This document shows positions 9,243 through 18,091 of a DNA stretch of 64,000 nt, in pieces (position 1 is the stretch's first letter; each line of letters starts with the position of its first letter). A model generated the notes under the pieces. It had not been told where the DNA came from, ran no database searches, and saw nothing but the letters and a program-made list of their open reading frames with translations. A program made the translations under genes and the position numbers. This DNA comes from Pseudomonas alkylphenolica. Its GTDB lineage: Bacteria; Pseudomonadota; Gammaproteobacteria; Pseudomonadales; Pseudomonadaceae. The stretch lies in assembly GCF_000746525.1 (NCBI RefSeq), contig NZ_CP009048.1, forward strand, positions 5,159,501 to 5,223,500, written 5' to 3'.

Positions 9243-10377
9243 CGAGACCCAGGAACAACCCGCCCCCCTGCGCAGCGGCCTGACTACCGGCAGCTGCGCC
9301 ACTGCCACCAGTCTTGCCGCGGCACGTCTGCTGTTGACCGGTGCCCAGAGCGACGCCGTGCAGATCACCTTGCCCAAGGGCAAGCAGGTGCAAATGCGCC
9401 TGGAGTTCTGTCGCCTGCACGAGGACGGCGCCGAAGCCGGCACCCTCAAGGATGCCGGTGACGACCCCGATGTTACCCATGGTGCCCTGCTCTACAGTCG
9501 CGTGCGCCTGCAGGCTGAACCCGGCGTGCGCTTTGTCGCTGGCACAGGCGTGGGTACCGTGACCCGTCCCGGTCTGGTCCTGGCGGTGGGCGAACCGGCG
9601 ATCAACCCGGTGCCACGGCGGATGATGACCGAGCACCTGCAGCAGCTTGCCGAAGCGTGTGCGTACAACGGCGGTTTTGAAGTCACGGTAAATGTGCAGG
9701 ACGGCGAAAGCCTGGCGCTGAAAACCATGAACCCGCGCCTGGGCATTCTGGGTGGCCTGTCGATTCTTGGCACTAGCGGTATCGTTCGGCCGTTCTCCTG
9801 CTCGGCCTATATCGCCTCGATCCATCAAGGTATCGATGTGGCGAAAACCAACGGCTACCTGCACATCGCCGCCTGCACCGGCAACGCCAGCGAAGACACC
9901 ATGCGCCGGGTCTACAACCTGCCGGAAATCGCCCTGATCGAAATGGGCGACTTCGTCGGCGCAGTACTCAAACACCTGCGCAAAGTGCCGGTGGATAAAC
10001 TCAGCCTGTGCGGCGGCTTCGGCAAGATCAGCAAACTCGCCGCCGGCCACATGGACCTGCACAGCCGCCACTCCAGCATCGACTTGCCGCAACTGGCCGA
10101 GTGGGCCGCAGCCATAGGTGCCGACAGCGACTTGCAAGCGGCGATTCGCCAGGCCAACACCAGCCAGCAGGCCCTGGCCATGGCCAGCGCTGCAGGTATC
10201 GCCCTGGGTGATGCGGTGTGCGCCCATGCCCTGGCCTTTGCGCGCAGCGTAGTGCCTGCCCAGGTGCAGGTAGAAGTGTTTGCCATTGATCGGCAAGGCG
10301 CCATCGTTGGCCATGCCGCTCACCCCGGTGGGAGCGAGCTTGCTGTGGGAGCGAGCTTGCCTCGCGATGCGATTTGA
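9235..10377 (+). CDS. cbiD: Cobalt-precorrin-5B C1-methyltransferase, C-terminus built from a REP repeat
   Basis: CbiD methylates C1 of the corrin ring and replaces CobF in organisms that lack it. The family N-terminus [14 protein letters not shown] is present, followed by the conserved [12 protein letters not shown] stretch near residue 75. The ATG at 9235 overlaps cobL by 8 bp; an in-frame TTG at 9232 is a minor alternative. The last 16 codons lie inside the REP pair that begins at 10328 ([16 protein letters not shown]), so the original stop was probably lost or overwritten when the repeat arrived. The end without the repeat is close to the normal family length. Confidence 0.93.
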   Translation: MRDETQEQPAPLRSGLTTGSCATATSLAAARLLLTGAQSDAVQITLPKGKQVQMRLEFCRLHEDGAEAGTLKDAGDDPDVTHGALLYSRVRLQAEPGVRFVAGTGVGTVTRPGLVLAVGEPAINPVPRRMMTEHLQQLAEACAYNGGFEVTVNVQDGESLALKTMNPRLGILGGLSILGTSGIVRPFSCSAYIASIHQGIDVAKTNGYLHIAACTGNASEDTMRRVYNLPEIALIEMGDFVGAVLKHLRKVPVDKLSLCGGFGKISKLAAGHMDLHSRHSSIDLPQLAEWAAAIGADSDLQAAIRQANTSQQALAMASAAGIALGDAVCAHALAFARSVVPAQVQVEVFAIDRQGAIVGHAAHPGGSELAVGASLPRDAI

Positions 10378-10414
10378 CTGACAACATGCGATCGCGGGGC
10401 AAGCCCGCTCCCAC
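10328..10414. repeat. REP pair 1
   Basis: Starts with a partial, diverged copy (GGGAGCGAGCTTGC), then a copy with GAGCTTGCCTCGCGAT instead of the usual GGGCTTGCCCCGCGAT, then an inverted consensus copy. It overlaps the 3' end of cbiD and fills the cbiD-cobK gap. Confidence 0.9.
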
Positions 10415-10432
10415 CGAGAGGCGAGCAACTGT

Positions 10433-11149
10433 ATGAAGCGTATCTTGCTGCTTGGCGGCGTCACCGAGGCATTGACCATTGCCCGTACCCTAGGCCCTGC
10501 GCATGTCTACAGCCTGGCCGGGATTGGCCGGGTGCCCAGTGACTTGAGATGTCAGGTGCGGGTTGGCGGTTTTGGTGGGGCCGAGGGCTTGGCCGCTTAT
10601 CTACTCGCGGAAAACATCGACCTGTTGATCGACGCCACCCATCCCTATGCTGCGCAGATCAGCGCCAACGCAGCCCGCGCCGCACAGCTAACCGGCATTC
10701 CCTGCTGGGCCCTGCGACGGCCGGCCTGGCAGGCGCAAGCCGGAGATGACTGGCGCGAAGTGGCCGACTGGGCTGAATTGATCGAAGCGCTGCGGCCGTT
10801 CCGGCGTCCGCTGTTCACCCTTGGCCGCGAGCCCTTGCAGCATCTCGACGAAATCCCGGAGCAGCAGTTCTGGACCTTGCGTGCTCTGGAAGCCTGTCCC
10901 GGAAATGAGCGTTGTGAAGTGATCGGCGCACGCGGGCCGTTTCACCTCGAAGACGAACGTGCGTTGTTCGAGCGTCGGCAGATTGATGTGCTGATCAGCA
11001 AAAACAGTGGCAGCGGTGCGACTGAGCCCAAGCTGGAAGTCGCAAGAGAGCGTGGTGTACCTGTGCTGGTGCTGAAGCGGCCTGAGTTGCCGGTGGTCGA
11101 TAGGGAGTTCTTTACTGTCGATGAGATGGTCGCTGCACTCGACCTGTAA
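10433..11149 (+). CDS. cobK: Precorrin-6A reductase
   Basis: A 238-residue NADPH-dependent reductase that converts precorrin-6A to precorrin-6B. It has the N-terminal Rossmann loop ILLLGGVTEALTIA, the conserved DATHPYAAQIS motif near residue 65, and the family C-terminal SKNSGSGATEPKLEVARE block near residue 185. The ATG follows GAGAGGCGAGC. It is the last gene of the rightward cob arm, separated from cbiD by REP pair 1. Confidence 0.95.
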   Translation: MKRILLLGGVTEALTIARTLGPAHVYSLAGIGRVPSDLRCQVRVGGFGGAEGLAAYLLAENIDLLIDATHPYAAQISANAARAAQLTGIPCWALRRPAWQAQAGDDWREVADWAELIEALRPFRRPLFTLGREPLQHLDEIPEQQFWTLRALEACPGNERCEVIGARGPFHLEDERALFERRQIDVLISKNSGSGATEPKLEVARERGVPVLVLKRPELPVVDREFFTVDEMVAALDL

Positions 11150-11189
11150 CGAAATTGCGGGGCAAGCCACACAGGATACAAGGCTTGTC

Positions 11190-11277
11190 GTAGGAGCGGA
11201 TTCATCCGCGAAGGGTCGCGATGCGGCCCCAAAAAAGGGACTGCGAGGCAGTCCTTCGCGGATGAATCCGCTCCTAC
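11190..11277. repeat. Variant REP pair 2 (GGATTCATCCGCGAA family)
   Basis: Outer arms read GTAGGAGCGGATTCATCCGCG and its inverse, unlike the GGGCTTGCCCCGCGAT family in the rest of the window. The centre has its own small stem, GGACTGC / GCAGTCC. It lies behind cobK. Confidence 0.85.
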
Positions 11278-11475
11278 AAATTACGGCGACTGATCTAGGC
11301 CTATACGGAAGAGATCCGCGGGCGGCGGCCATACGACATCCGTAAGATAGTTTCTAAAGACGCGAAATCTGAAGCTTTCGATGCGCCCTACCTGCTGTTT
11401 CAGACTTTTCTGAATGGCTCAATCGTCCCCCCCTGCCTTACACTACGCCCTCTCCCCCTGGAAGAATTCGCCCAT
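11278..11475. other. Intergenic stretch before the NfeD gene
   Basis: About 200 bp without a credible ORF. It presumably holds the promoter of the NfeD/SPFH pair, but I could not identify a convincing -35/-10 pair. GGAAG lies 11 bp before the ATG at 11476. Confidence 0.4.
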
Positions 11476-11913
11476 ATGGAAATGCAATGGTGGATCTGGC
11501 TGGTGTTCGGTTTCGGCCTGGTTGTGCTCGAACTCGTGCTGCCGACCTTCTTCATTCTCTGGTTCGGCATCGGCGCTGTGCTGGTGTCGTTCATCGCCTA
11601 CCTGGCCCCGAGCCTGCAGCTCGACATGCAGGTGCTGCTCTGGGTAGCGCTCTCGTCCATCACCACGCTGCTGTGGTTCAAGGTGTTTCGCAAGAAGAAG
11701 CCGGACACCCGCTGGACCGCCGACAACGTGATCGGCGAAGTCGGCCTGCTCACCGCCACGGTCTCCGAGTTCACCAAGGGCCGTGTGCGCTTCCAGAAGC
11801 CTATCCTCGGCAACGAGGAATGGATCTGCGTCGCCGATGCCGAGATCCCGTCGGGCGAGCGCGTACGCATCACTGCCATCGAAGGCAATACTGCCCGGGT
11901 CACCCGGGCCTGA
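11476..11913 (+). CDS. NfeD-family membrane protein
   Basis: A 145-residue protein with hydrophobic segments in its first 65 residues (WIWLVFGFGLVVLELVLP, then a second stretch) and a soluble C-terminal OB-fold-like domain starting near DNVIGEVGLLTATVSEF. Short NfeD proteins are encoded next to SPFH proteins and are thought to help organise membrane microdomains or their quality control. The SPFH partner follows after 23 bp, so the two form an operon. Confidence 0.88.
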   Translation: MEMQWWIWLVFGFGLVVLELVLPTFFILWFGIGAVLVSFIAYLAPSLQLDMQVLLWVALSSITTLLWFKVFRKKKPDTRWTADNVIGEVGLLTATVSEFTKGRVRFQKPILGNEEWICVADAEIPSGERVRITAIEGNTARVTRA

Positions 11914-11936
11914 TCAGCAAAAGGAAAGCTTGATAC

Positions 11937-12794
11937 ATGACCAGCCTTATCGTCGCCGCCACTATCGCCGCGTTCGTCATCATTACCCTGTTCAAAGGGG
12001 TGCGCATCGTGCCTCAGGGCGAGGAGTGGATCGTCGAGCGCCTGGGTCGCTACCACGCCACCCTCAAGCCCGGCCTGAACATCGTCATTCCCTACATGGA
12101 CGTGGTCGCCTACCGCCTGCCGACCAAGGACATCATCCTCGACGTGCAGCAACAGGAAATCATCACCCGCGACAACGCCGTCATCGTCGCCAACGCGCTG
12201 TGCTTCGCCAAGGTCGTCGACCCGCAGAAAGCCGCCTACGGGGTGCAGGATTTCACCTACGCGGTGACCAGCCTGACCATGACCTCGTTGCGTGCCATTG
12301 TCGGCGCCATGGATCTGGACGAAGCCCTCTCCAGCCGCGAACAGATCAAGGCCCGTCTGCGCGAAGCGATGTCGGAGCAGACCGAAGACTGGGGCGTGAC
12401 CGTCCGCTCGGTCGAGATCCAGGACATCAAGCCTTCGGAAAACATGCAGTCGGCCATGGAACGTCAGGCCGCTGCCGAGCGTGAACGTAAAGCCGATGTC
12501 ACCCGTGCCGAAGGTGCCAAGCAGGCGGCCATTCTCGAAGCCGAAGCCCGCCTGCAATCGGCCAAGCTCGATGCCGAAGCGCAGATCAACCTGGCCGAAG
12601 CCTCGGCCCGTTCAATCACCCTGGTCAGGGACGCGGTTGGCAGCGAGATCACCCCGGCGATGTACTTGCTGGGCGAGCGCTACATCGGTGCGATGGAAAA
12701 CCTGGCCGGCAGCGACAACGCCAAAGTCGTGGTGCTCCCGGCCGACCTGCAGGAGACCGTGCGTGGTTTGATGGGCCGCAACAAGGCCGTCTGA
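11937..12794 (+). CDS. SPFH/band 7 (stomatin-like) protein, QmcA type
   Basis: A 285-residue protein with one N-terminal membrane helix (residues 1-20), an SPFH domain (VRIVPQGEEWIVERLGRYHATLKPGLN onward) and a long Ala/Glu/Arg-rich helical region (about residues 175-225) typical of stomatin coiled coils. It likely oligomerises at the inner membrane. Good ribosome site AGGAAAGC. It pairs with the NfeD protein upstream; the pair matches the E. coli QmcA/YbbK arrangement. Confidence 0.9.
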   Translation: MTSLIVAATIAAFVIITLFKGVRIVPQGEEWIVERLGRYHATLKPGLNIVIPYMDVVAYRLPTKDIILDVQQQEIITRDNAVIVANALCFAKVVDPQKAAYGVQDFTYAVTSLTMTSLRAIVGAMDLDEALSSREQIKARLREAMSEQTEDWGVTVRSVEIQDIKPSENMQSAMERQAAAERERKADVTRAEGAKQAAILEAEARLQSAKLDAEAQINLAEASARSITLVRDAVGSEITPAMYLLGERYIGAMENLAGSDNAKVVVLPADLQETVRGLMGRNKAV

Positions 12795-12802
12795 CGACTT
12801 TG

Positions 12803-12889
12803 GTGGGAGCAGGCTTGCCGTGGGAGCGGGCTTGCCCCGCGATCGCATGCTGTCAGTCAAATCGCATCGCGGGGCAAGCCCGCTCCCAC
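12803..12889. repeat. REP pair 3
   Basis: Begins with a truncated extra copy (GGGAGCAGGCTTGCC), then two consensus copies in inverted order with the GTGGGAG ends facing outward. It lies 8 bp behind the SPFH gene stop. Confidence 0.92.
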
Positions 12890-12966
12890 CACAGAGGCTG
12901 CTTTACAAAGCACTAGGCCAAGACAGTTGCTCCCACCGTGCGACACTTCATCGCATGCCCGGCTTT

Positions 12967-12995
12967 TTTACATATACTTTCAACTCTGGCTAAAT
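12967..12995 (+). promoter_or_regulatory. Possible sigma-70 promoter of the copper cluster
   Basis: TTTACA, 17 bp, then CTAAAT, about 30 bp before the first gene of the copper cluster. The -10 is imperfect. No clear metal-regulator operator was recognised here. Confidence 0.35.
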
Positions 12996-13027
12996 AGCCA
13001 CCATTCGATTCCTGACCGGATCTCTCC

Positions 13028-13414
13028 ATGCCATCACATCGGCTTGCCCATGCCTGGATCGCCTGCTTTGCAGTGCTGTTCAATCTGCTGGCCATGCCGT
13101 TGTCCGCTGCCGCGCCAAAAAGCCAGAGCGAACAGTTGCTCTGGGGCGCGTTCTGCTCCACTGGCGGCACCAAGCTGATCGCCATTTCTCTAGGCTCGCC
13201 GGACGGCAGCCAACAGAACGATGACCACTCGACCATGCAGCATTGCTGGTGCTGTTCCGGGGCCGCGCCACTGTTGGCACTGCCAGGGCATCCGCCACGC
13301 TTGCTGCTGCCTGCCCAGGACTTTGCACCGCCCAGGATCCTGCTCAGCGCCAACCAGCCGACCCCGCGTCAGCTGTGGCCGGCGCTGAATCCGCGCGCCT
13401 CCCCTCTGGCCTGA
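13028..13414 (+). CDS. DUF2946-like secreted protein, first in the copper cluster
   Basis: A 128-residue protein with a signal-type N-terminus (hydrophobic residues 8-26, AMPLSAAA). The mature part holds a compact His/Met/Cys cluster (STMQHCWCCSG, about residues 70-80) like that of DUF2946 proteins encoded beside PCuAC copper chaperones. Such clusters suggest copper binding in the periplasm, but the role is not established. The ribosome site is weak. It begins the run of five same-strand genes ending at 17953. Confidence 0.75.
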   Translation: MPSHRLAHAWIACFAVLFNLLAMPLSAAAPKSQSEQLLWGAFCSTGGTKLIAISLGSPDGSQQNDDHSTMQHCWCCSGAAPLLALPGHPPRLLLPAQDFAPPRILLSANQPTPRQLWPALNPRASPLA

Positions 13415-13461
13415 TTTCACTACGCTCACTGCTGCGAACCTGAATCGACTGGAGAATCACC

Positions 13462-13932
13462 ATGTTCAAGAACGCCCTGCTGCTGGCCGCCCTGTTGCTG
13501 CCGGCAACCTTTGCCACTGCCCACGAATACACCAAGGGTGATCTGCATATCGCCCATCCGTGGTCGCAGGAACTGCCGCCCAACGCCCCTAACGTTGCTG
13601 CCTACTTCGTCATCCATAACAACGGTACTGCCGCCGATACGCTGCTCCGTGTCGACAGCCCGATCAGCGACGATGCCCAGTTGCATGAGCATGTGCACAA
13701 AGACGGCCTGATGAAAATGCAGCAGGTACAGAGCGTCGAAGTGGCCCCAGGCAAAGACCTGGTGTTCGCCCCCGGTGCCTACCACGTGATGCTGATGCAA
13801 CCCAAAGACCGCAGCCTGCTGACTGACGGCAAGCGCTTCCCGTTGACCCTGCATTTCAAGAACGCAGGCGATATCACCGTCGAAGTCACGGTGCAGAAGC
13901 AAGCGCCCGAAGGTGAAGTACACAATCACTGA
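13462..13932 (+). CDS. PCuAC-type periplasmic copper chaperone
   Basis: A 156-residue protein with a signal peptide (residues 1-20, ending TFATA before HEYTKG). The PCuAC copper site is present: HEHVHKDGLMKM followed about 20 residues later by YHVMLM, giving the H...M...H.M ligand set. Family members bind Cu(I) and deliver it to cytochrome oxidase or other cuproenzymes. The C-terminus (GEVHNH) adds His residues. GGAGAATCACC precedes the ATG. Confidence 0.92.
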   Translation: MFKNALLLAALLLPATFATAHEYTKGDLHIAHPWSQELPPNAPNVAAYFVIHNNGTAADTLLRVDSPISDDAQLHEHVHKDGLMKMQQVQSVEVAPGKDLVFAPGAYHVMLMQPKDRSLLTDGKRFPLTLHFKNAGDITVEVTVQKQAPEGEVHNH

Positions 13933-13951
13933 CCGCTGAACGCTGCTCGCC

Positions 13952-14386
13952 ATGAGCATCGCCCGCAGCAGCCTCACCCGCCACGCGCGCCCTGACTCCA
14001 GAAGGGTGCGCGGCAGCTGGCTGAGCCTGTTCGCCATGTTGATGATCTTTATCGGCCCACTGGTTTCCCAGTCGATGCCGATGGATCACCGTGCCATGTC
14101 GAAAGACATGGGCATGAGCATGTCCATGAGCATGGACAGCAGCGCTGATTGCCATGGCGACAGCCATCACAACAGCAGTCCATCGCTGCATGTGATCTGG
14201 GAGAAATGTGGCTACTGCAGCCTGTTCTTCCACTGCCCGGCACTGCCGCAGGCCCTGAGCCTGCTCAATACCGAAGCGGCGCCTGCCAGCAGCAGCCTGA
14301 TCGTCCAGCCCCGCCAGGGCCATGCCCGGCAGACTGTTTTCCCCGGGGCCCGAACCCGCGCCCCACCGTCCTTCATCGCTGTCTGA
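13952..14386 (+). CDS. DUF2946 protein, Met/His-rich
   Basis: A 144-residue protein with one hydrophobic N-terminal segment (LSLFAMLMIFIGPLVSQ, about residues 25-41), likely a membrane anchor or signal. It is followed by a Met/His-rich run (MDHRAMSKDMGMSMSMSMD) and an HGDSHH cluster, then WEKCGYCSLFFHCP, the typical DUF2946 cysteine signature. The metal-binding character and its place between a PCuAC chaperone and an OprC-type receptor point to copper handling. The ribosome site is weak, so the start is less certain than the frame. Confidence 0.8.
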   Translation: MSIARSSLTRHARPDSRRVRGSWLSLFAMLMIFIGPLVSQSMPMDHRAMSKDMGMSMSMSMDSSADCHGDSHHNSSPSLHVIWEKCGYCSLFFHCPALPQALSLLNTEAAPASSSLIVQPRQGHARQTVFPGARTRAPPSFIAV

Positions 14387-14466
14387 AAACACTTTCCGCA
14401 CTCAAGGCTCCGGCACCTTGCCGCTGACCTTGCGCGCCTTCATGACTGATCGATGTTGGAATCACT

Positions 14467-16533
14467 ATGTCCAGCTGTACTGCTGTCTTTCGTTTGTCCC
14501 TGCGCGGGACCCTCGCCGTGATCTGCGGCACCCTGCTCAGCCCTTTCGCCCTGGCCGCCAGCCAGCCGCATGACGAGCACGCTCACGACGCCCCCGAACT
14601 GAGCCCGACGGTGATCACCGCCGTCGCCCCCAGCTCGCCCCTGACCATCGTCACCAACCCCAAGGACCCACGCCAACCGGTGCCGGCCAGCGATGGCGCC
14701 GACTACCTGAAAACCATCCCCGGCTTTTCCGCGATCCGCGCCGGCGGCACCAATGGCGACCCGGTACTGCGCGGCATGTTCGGCTCGCGCCTGAACATCC
14801 TCACCAACGGCGGCGTGATGCTCGGCGCCTGCCCCAACCGGATGGACGCCCCCACCTCTTACATCTCGCCGGAAACCTATGATCGCCTGACCGTGATCAA
14901 AGGCCCGCAAAGCGTGATCTGGGGCCCAGGCGCATCGGCCGGAACCATCCTCTTTGACCGTGACCCGGAGAAATTCGGTGAGCTGGGCAGCCGGGTCAAC
15001 GCCAGCCTGCTGGCCGGCTCCAACGGCCGCTTCGACAAAGTCGTCGACACCGCTGCGGGCAACGCGCTTGGCTACGTACGCTTTGTCGGCAACCAATCGC
15101 ACTCGGATGATTACGAAGACGGCAATGGCGACACCGTGCCGTCGCGCTGGGACAAGTGGAATGGCGACGTGGCCCTGGGCTGGACACCCGATGCCGACAC
15201 CCTGGTGGAACTCACGGCCGGCAAGGGCGACGGCGAAGCCCGTTACGCCGGGCGCGGCATGGACGGCTCGCAGTTCAAGCGCGAAAGCCTCGGCCTGCGC
15301 TTTGAGAAGTCCAACATTGGCGAGGTCTGGGACAAGCTTGAAGCCCAGGTCTACTACAACTACGCCGACCACGTGATGGACAACTACACCCTGCGCACGC
15401 CCTCGGGCACGGGGATGATGGGTATGCCGATGGTCAGCAACGTCGACCGCCGCACCCTGGGCGGCCGGATCAAGGGCACCTGGCGCTGGAGCGAGCTGCA
15501 ATTGATCGCCGGCGTCGATGCGCAGACCAACGAACACCGCAAGCGCGGCGGCATGGGCATTGACGTGCACAAGGAGATGCCCTGGACCAAAGACGCCGAC
15601 TTCCACAACTACGGCGCGTTCGGCGAACTGACCTGGTATGCCGCCGAGCAGGACCGCGTGATCACCGGCGCGCGCCTGGACCGTGCCTCGGCCAAGGACT
15701 ACCGGGAAACCAGCGCCACCAACGGCGATACACGCGCAGACACCCTGCCCAGCGGTTTTGTCCGCTACGAGCATGACCTCGTCGAGATCCCTGCCACCAC
15801 CTACGTTGGCCTCGGCCATGCCGAGCGCTTCCCCGACTACTGGGAGCTGTTCTCGCCCAAATCGGGGCCAGCCGGTTCGGTCAATGCCTTCGACAGCATC
15901 AAACCGGAGAAAACCACCCAGCTGGACTTCGGCATCCAGTACCAGAACGAAAATCTGCAAGCCTGGGCGTCAGGCTATGTCGGACAGATCCGCGACTACA
16001 TCCTCTTCGACTACCGCACGAACATGATGGGCAAGAGCAGCTCGCGGGCGCAGAACGTCGACGCGCGGATCATGGGAGGCGAACTGGGGGCAGCGTATAT
16101 GTTGACCTCCAACTGGAAAGCCGACGCAACCCTGGCCTACGCTTGGGGCAAGAACAGCAGTGATGGCACGGCGCTACCACAGATGCCACCCCTGGAGAGC
16201 CGCCTGGGGCTGACCTACAGCCGCGACGACTGGAGCGCCGGGGCGTTGTGGCGGCTCGTCGCCGCGCAGAACCGCGTCGCCGAGGGCTACGGCAACGTGG
16301 TCGGCAAGGACTATGAAAAAAGCGCGGGTTTCGGGGTGTTTTCGCTCAATGGCAGCTACAAGGTCAGCACGCACCTGAAGCTCAGTGCGGGGGTCGACAA
16401 CCTGTTCGACAAGGCTTACGCCGAACATCTGAACCTGGCGGGTAATGCCGGCTTTGGTTATCCCGCGAGCGATCCACAGGCCATCAATGAGCCGGGGCGC
16501 ACGCTCTGGACCAAAGTCGACCTGAGTTTCTGA
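14467..16533 (+). CDS. oprC: TonB-dependent copper receptor, OprC type
   Basis: A 688-residue outer-membrane receptor: signal peptide (residues 1-30, ending ALAAS), a His-rich linker (HDEHAHD), a plug domain from about residue 60, and a beta-barrel ending in Phe (TKVDLSF). The plug contains CPNRM, the CxxxM copper ligand pair known in Pseudomonas OprC/NosA, and a Met-rich loop (TGMMGMPM) is likely extracellular. It imports copper using TonB energy. It sits inside the cluster with the PCuAC chaperone and the PepSY protein. Confidence 0.9.
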   Translation: MSSCTAVFRLSLRGTLAVICGTLLSPFALAASQPHDEHAHDAPELSPTVITAVAPSSPLTIVTNPKDPRQPVPASDGADYLKTIPGFSAIRAGGTNGDPVLRGMFGSRLNILTNGGVMLGACPNRMDAPTSYISPETYDRLTVIKGPQSVIWGPGASAGTILFDRDPEKFGELGSRVNASLLAGSNGRFDKVVDTAAGNALGYVRFVGNQSHSDDYEDGNGDTVPSRWDKWNGDVALGWTPDADTLVELTAGKGDGEARYAGRGMDGSQFKRESLGLRFEKSNIGEVWDKLEAQVYYNYADHVMDNYTLRTPSGTGMMGMPMVSNVDRRTLGGRIKGTWRWSELQLIAGVDAQTNEHRKRGGMGIDVHKEMPWTKDADFHNYGAFGELTWYAAEQDRVITGARLDRASAKDYRETSATNGDTRADTLPSGFVRYEHDLVEIPATTYVGLGHAERFPDYWELFSPKSGPAGSVNAFDSIKPEKTTQLDFGIQYQNENLQAWASGYVGQIRDYILFDYRTNMMGKSSSRAQNVDARIMGGELGAAYMLTSNWKADATLAYAWGKNSSDGTALPQMPPLESRLGLTYSRDDWSAGALWRLVAAQNRVAEGYGNVVGKDYEKSAGFGVFSLNGSYKVSTHLKLSAGVDNLFDKAYAEHLNLAGNAGFGYPASDPQAINEPGRTLWTKVDLSF

Positions 16534-16591
16534 TCCATCACCGGGGCGCGATCAGCGATCGCGCCTTCTCTGCACAACATGGGAGCACACC

Positions 16592-17953
16592 ATGAGCAAA
16601 CCGCCGATCAGTTTTTACAACCTGGCCTGGCGTTGGCACTTTTATGCTGGGCTGTTCGTCGCCCCGTTCATGATCCTGCTGGCGATTACCGGGATCATCT
16701 ATCTGTTCAAACCGCAGCTTGATCCGTTGCTCTACCGCGACTTGATGGTGGTCGAGGCCGGGCACCACACACAAAGCGCCGACAGCTTGCTGCAGCAAGT
16801 GCACCAGGTTTACCCCAAGGGCCAGGTCAGCCAGTACCTGCCAGCGGTGGCCGCCGACCGTAGCGCGCAGTTTGTGGTTCAGGATGCAGGTCGTGAACTG
16901 AATGTGTTCATCAACCCCTACGACGGCAACGTGCTGGGCGAGCAAGACGCGAAAAGCAACCTGCAAGCGGTCGCCCGTGCCCTGCATGGCGAGCTGATGA
17001 TCGGCACCGTCGGCGATCGTCTGGTGGAGCTGGCCGCAGGCTGGGGCATCGTCCTGGTGGTGTCCGGTCTGTACCTCTGGTGGCCGCGCGGCAAGCTTAG
17101 CGCCGGCGTGCTCTGGCCACGCCTGAATGCCCGCGGACGCCTGCTATGGCGCGACCTGCACGCGGTCACCGGGTTCTGGGGTTCGGCCCTGCTGCTGTTG
17201 ATGCTGCTCAGCGGCATGACCTGGACCGGTTTCTGGGGCAAACACTATGCCGATGTCTGGAACACCTTCCCGGCAGCGATGTGGAACGATGTGCCCAAGT
17301 CCGATCAACAGGCTCGCGAGCTCAACAGCGCAACGCGCCAGACCGTACCCTGGGCCATGGAAAACACCCCCATACCGCAGTCGGGCGCGCATGCCGAACA
17401 TGTCGGGCACAGCATGGGGGCAAGTGCACCGGCGGCCCCGCAAGTCAGCCTGCAGCAAGTCCAGGACCTGGCCAGCACCCGCGCGATCGAACCCGGCTAC
17501 AGCATCACCCTGCCGACCAGCGCCGACGGCGTATACACCATTGCCGTATTCGCCGACGACCCACGCAACGACGCCACCCTGCATGTCGACCAGTACACCG
17601 GCAAGGTCCTGGTGGATGTGCGCTGGCAGGATTACAACAACGTTGCCCGCGCCACCGAGCTTGGGGTGATGCTGCATGAGGGCAAGATGTTCGGTGCGCT
17701 CAACCAGATCATCATTCTGTTGGTGTGCCTGATGATCCTGCTGGGCTCGGTCAGCGGGCTGGTGATGTGGTGGAAGCGTCGTCCCGAAGGTGGTCTTGGC
17801 GTACCGCCACTGCGTCATGACCTGCCGCGCTGGAAGACTGCAATCGTGATCATGATTGGGTTAGGGGTGGCATTTCCATTGGTGGGCATTTCGCTGCTTG
17901 CGGTTTGGGTGTTGGACTGGGGAGTGTTGTCACGGAAACTGAAAGTAGCCTGA
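16592..17953 (+). CDS. PepSY-associated transmembrane protein
   Basis: A 453-residue inner-membrane protein of the PepSY_TM family: a first helix (FYAGLFVAPFMILLAITGIIYLF), further helices near residues 145-165 and 190-215, a long periplasmic PepSY-containing segment with a His/Met stretch (HAEHVGHSMG), and closing helices near residues 370-395 and 415-445. Members next to TonB receptors are thought to act as metal reductases or accessory importers; here the context suggests copper. A GGGAG site precedes the ATG. Confidence 0.85.
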   Translation: MSKPPISFYNLAWRWHFYAGLFVAPFMILLAITGIIYLFKPQLDPLLYRDLMVVEAGHHTQSADSLLQQVHQVYPKGQVSQYLPAVAADRSAQFVVQDAGRELNVFINPYDGNVLGEQDAKSNLQAVARALHGELMIGTVGDRLVELAAGWGIVLVVSGLYLWWPRGKLSAGVLWPRLNARGRLLWRDLHAVTGFWGSALLLLMLLSGMTWTGFWGKHYADVWNTFPAAMWNDVPKSDQQARELNSATRQTVPWAMENTPIPQSGAHAEHVGHSMGASAPAAPQVSLQQVQDLASTRAIEPGYSITLPTSADGVYTIAVFADDPRNDATLHVDQYTGKVLVDVRWQDYNNVARATELGVMLHEGKMFGALNQIIILLVCLMILLGSVSGLVMWWKRRPEGGLGVPPLRHDLPRWKTAIVIMIGLGVAFPLVGISLLAVWVLDWGVLSRKLKVA

Positions 17954-17962
17954 CGTGCGCCT

Positions 17963-18032
17963 GTGGGAGCGGGCTTGCCCCGCGATGCGATATGGCTGAC
18001 AAACCGCAATCGCGGGGCAAGCCCGCTCCCAC
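17963..18032. repeat. REP pair 4
   Basis: Two consensus copies, GTGGGAG ends outward, 10 bp after the PepSY stop. An ORF reading into the ABC ATPase frame starts inside it but is not the real start. Confidence 0.93.
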
Positions 18033-18091
18033 CGACTGCCCCCCTGCACAGGCAGCTGCTAACATACGCGCCCGCTTTCGCCAGGACTGTC

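Noticed and set aside
17963..18091. N-terminal extension of the ABC ATPase starting in REP pair 4
   Set aside because: The extension is repeat-derived; the family N-terminus begins at the ATG at 18092.
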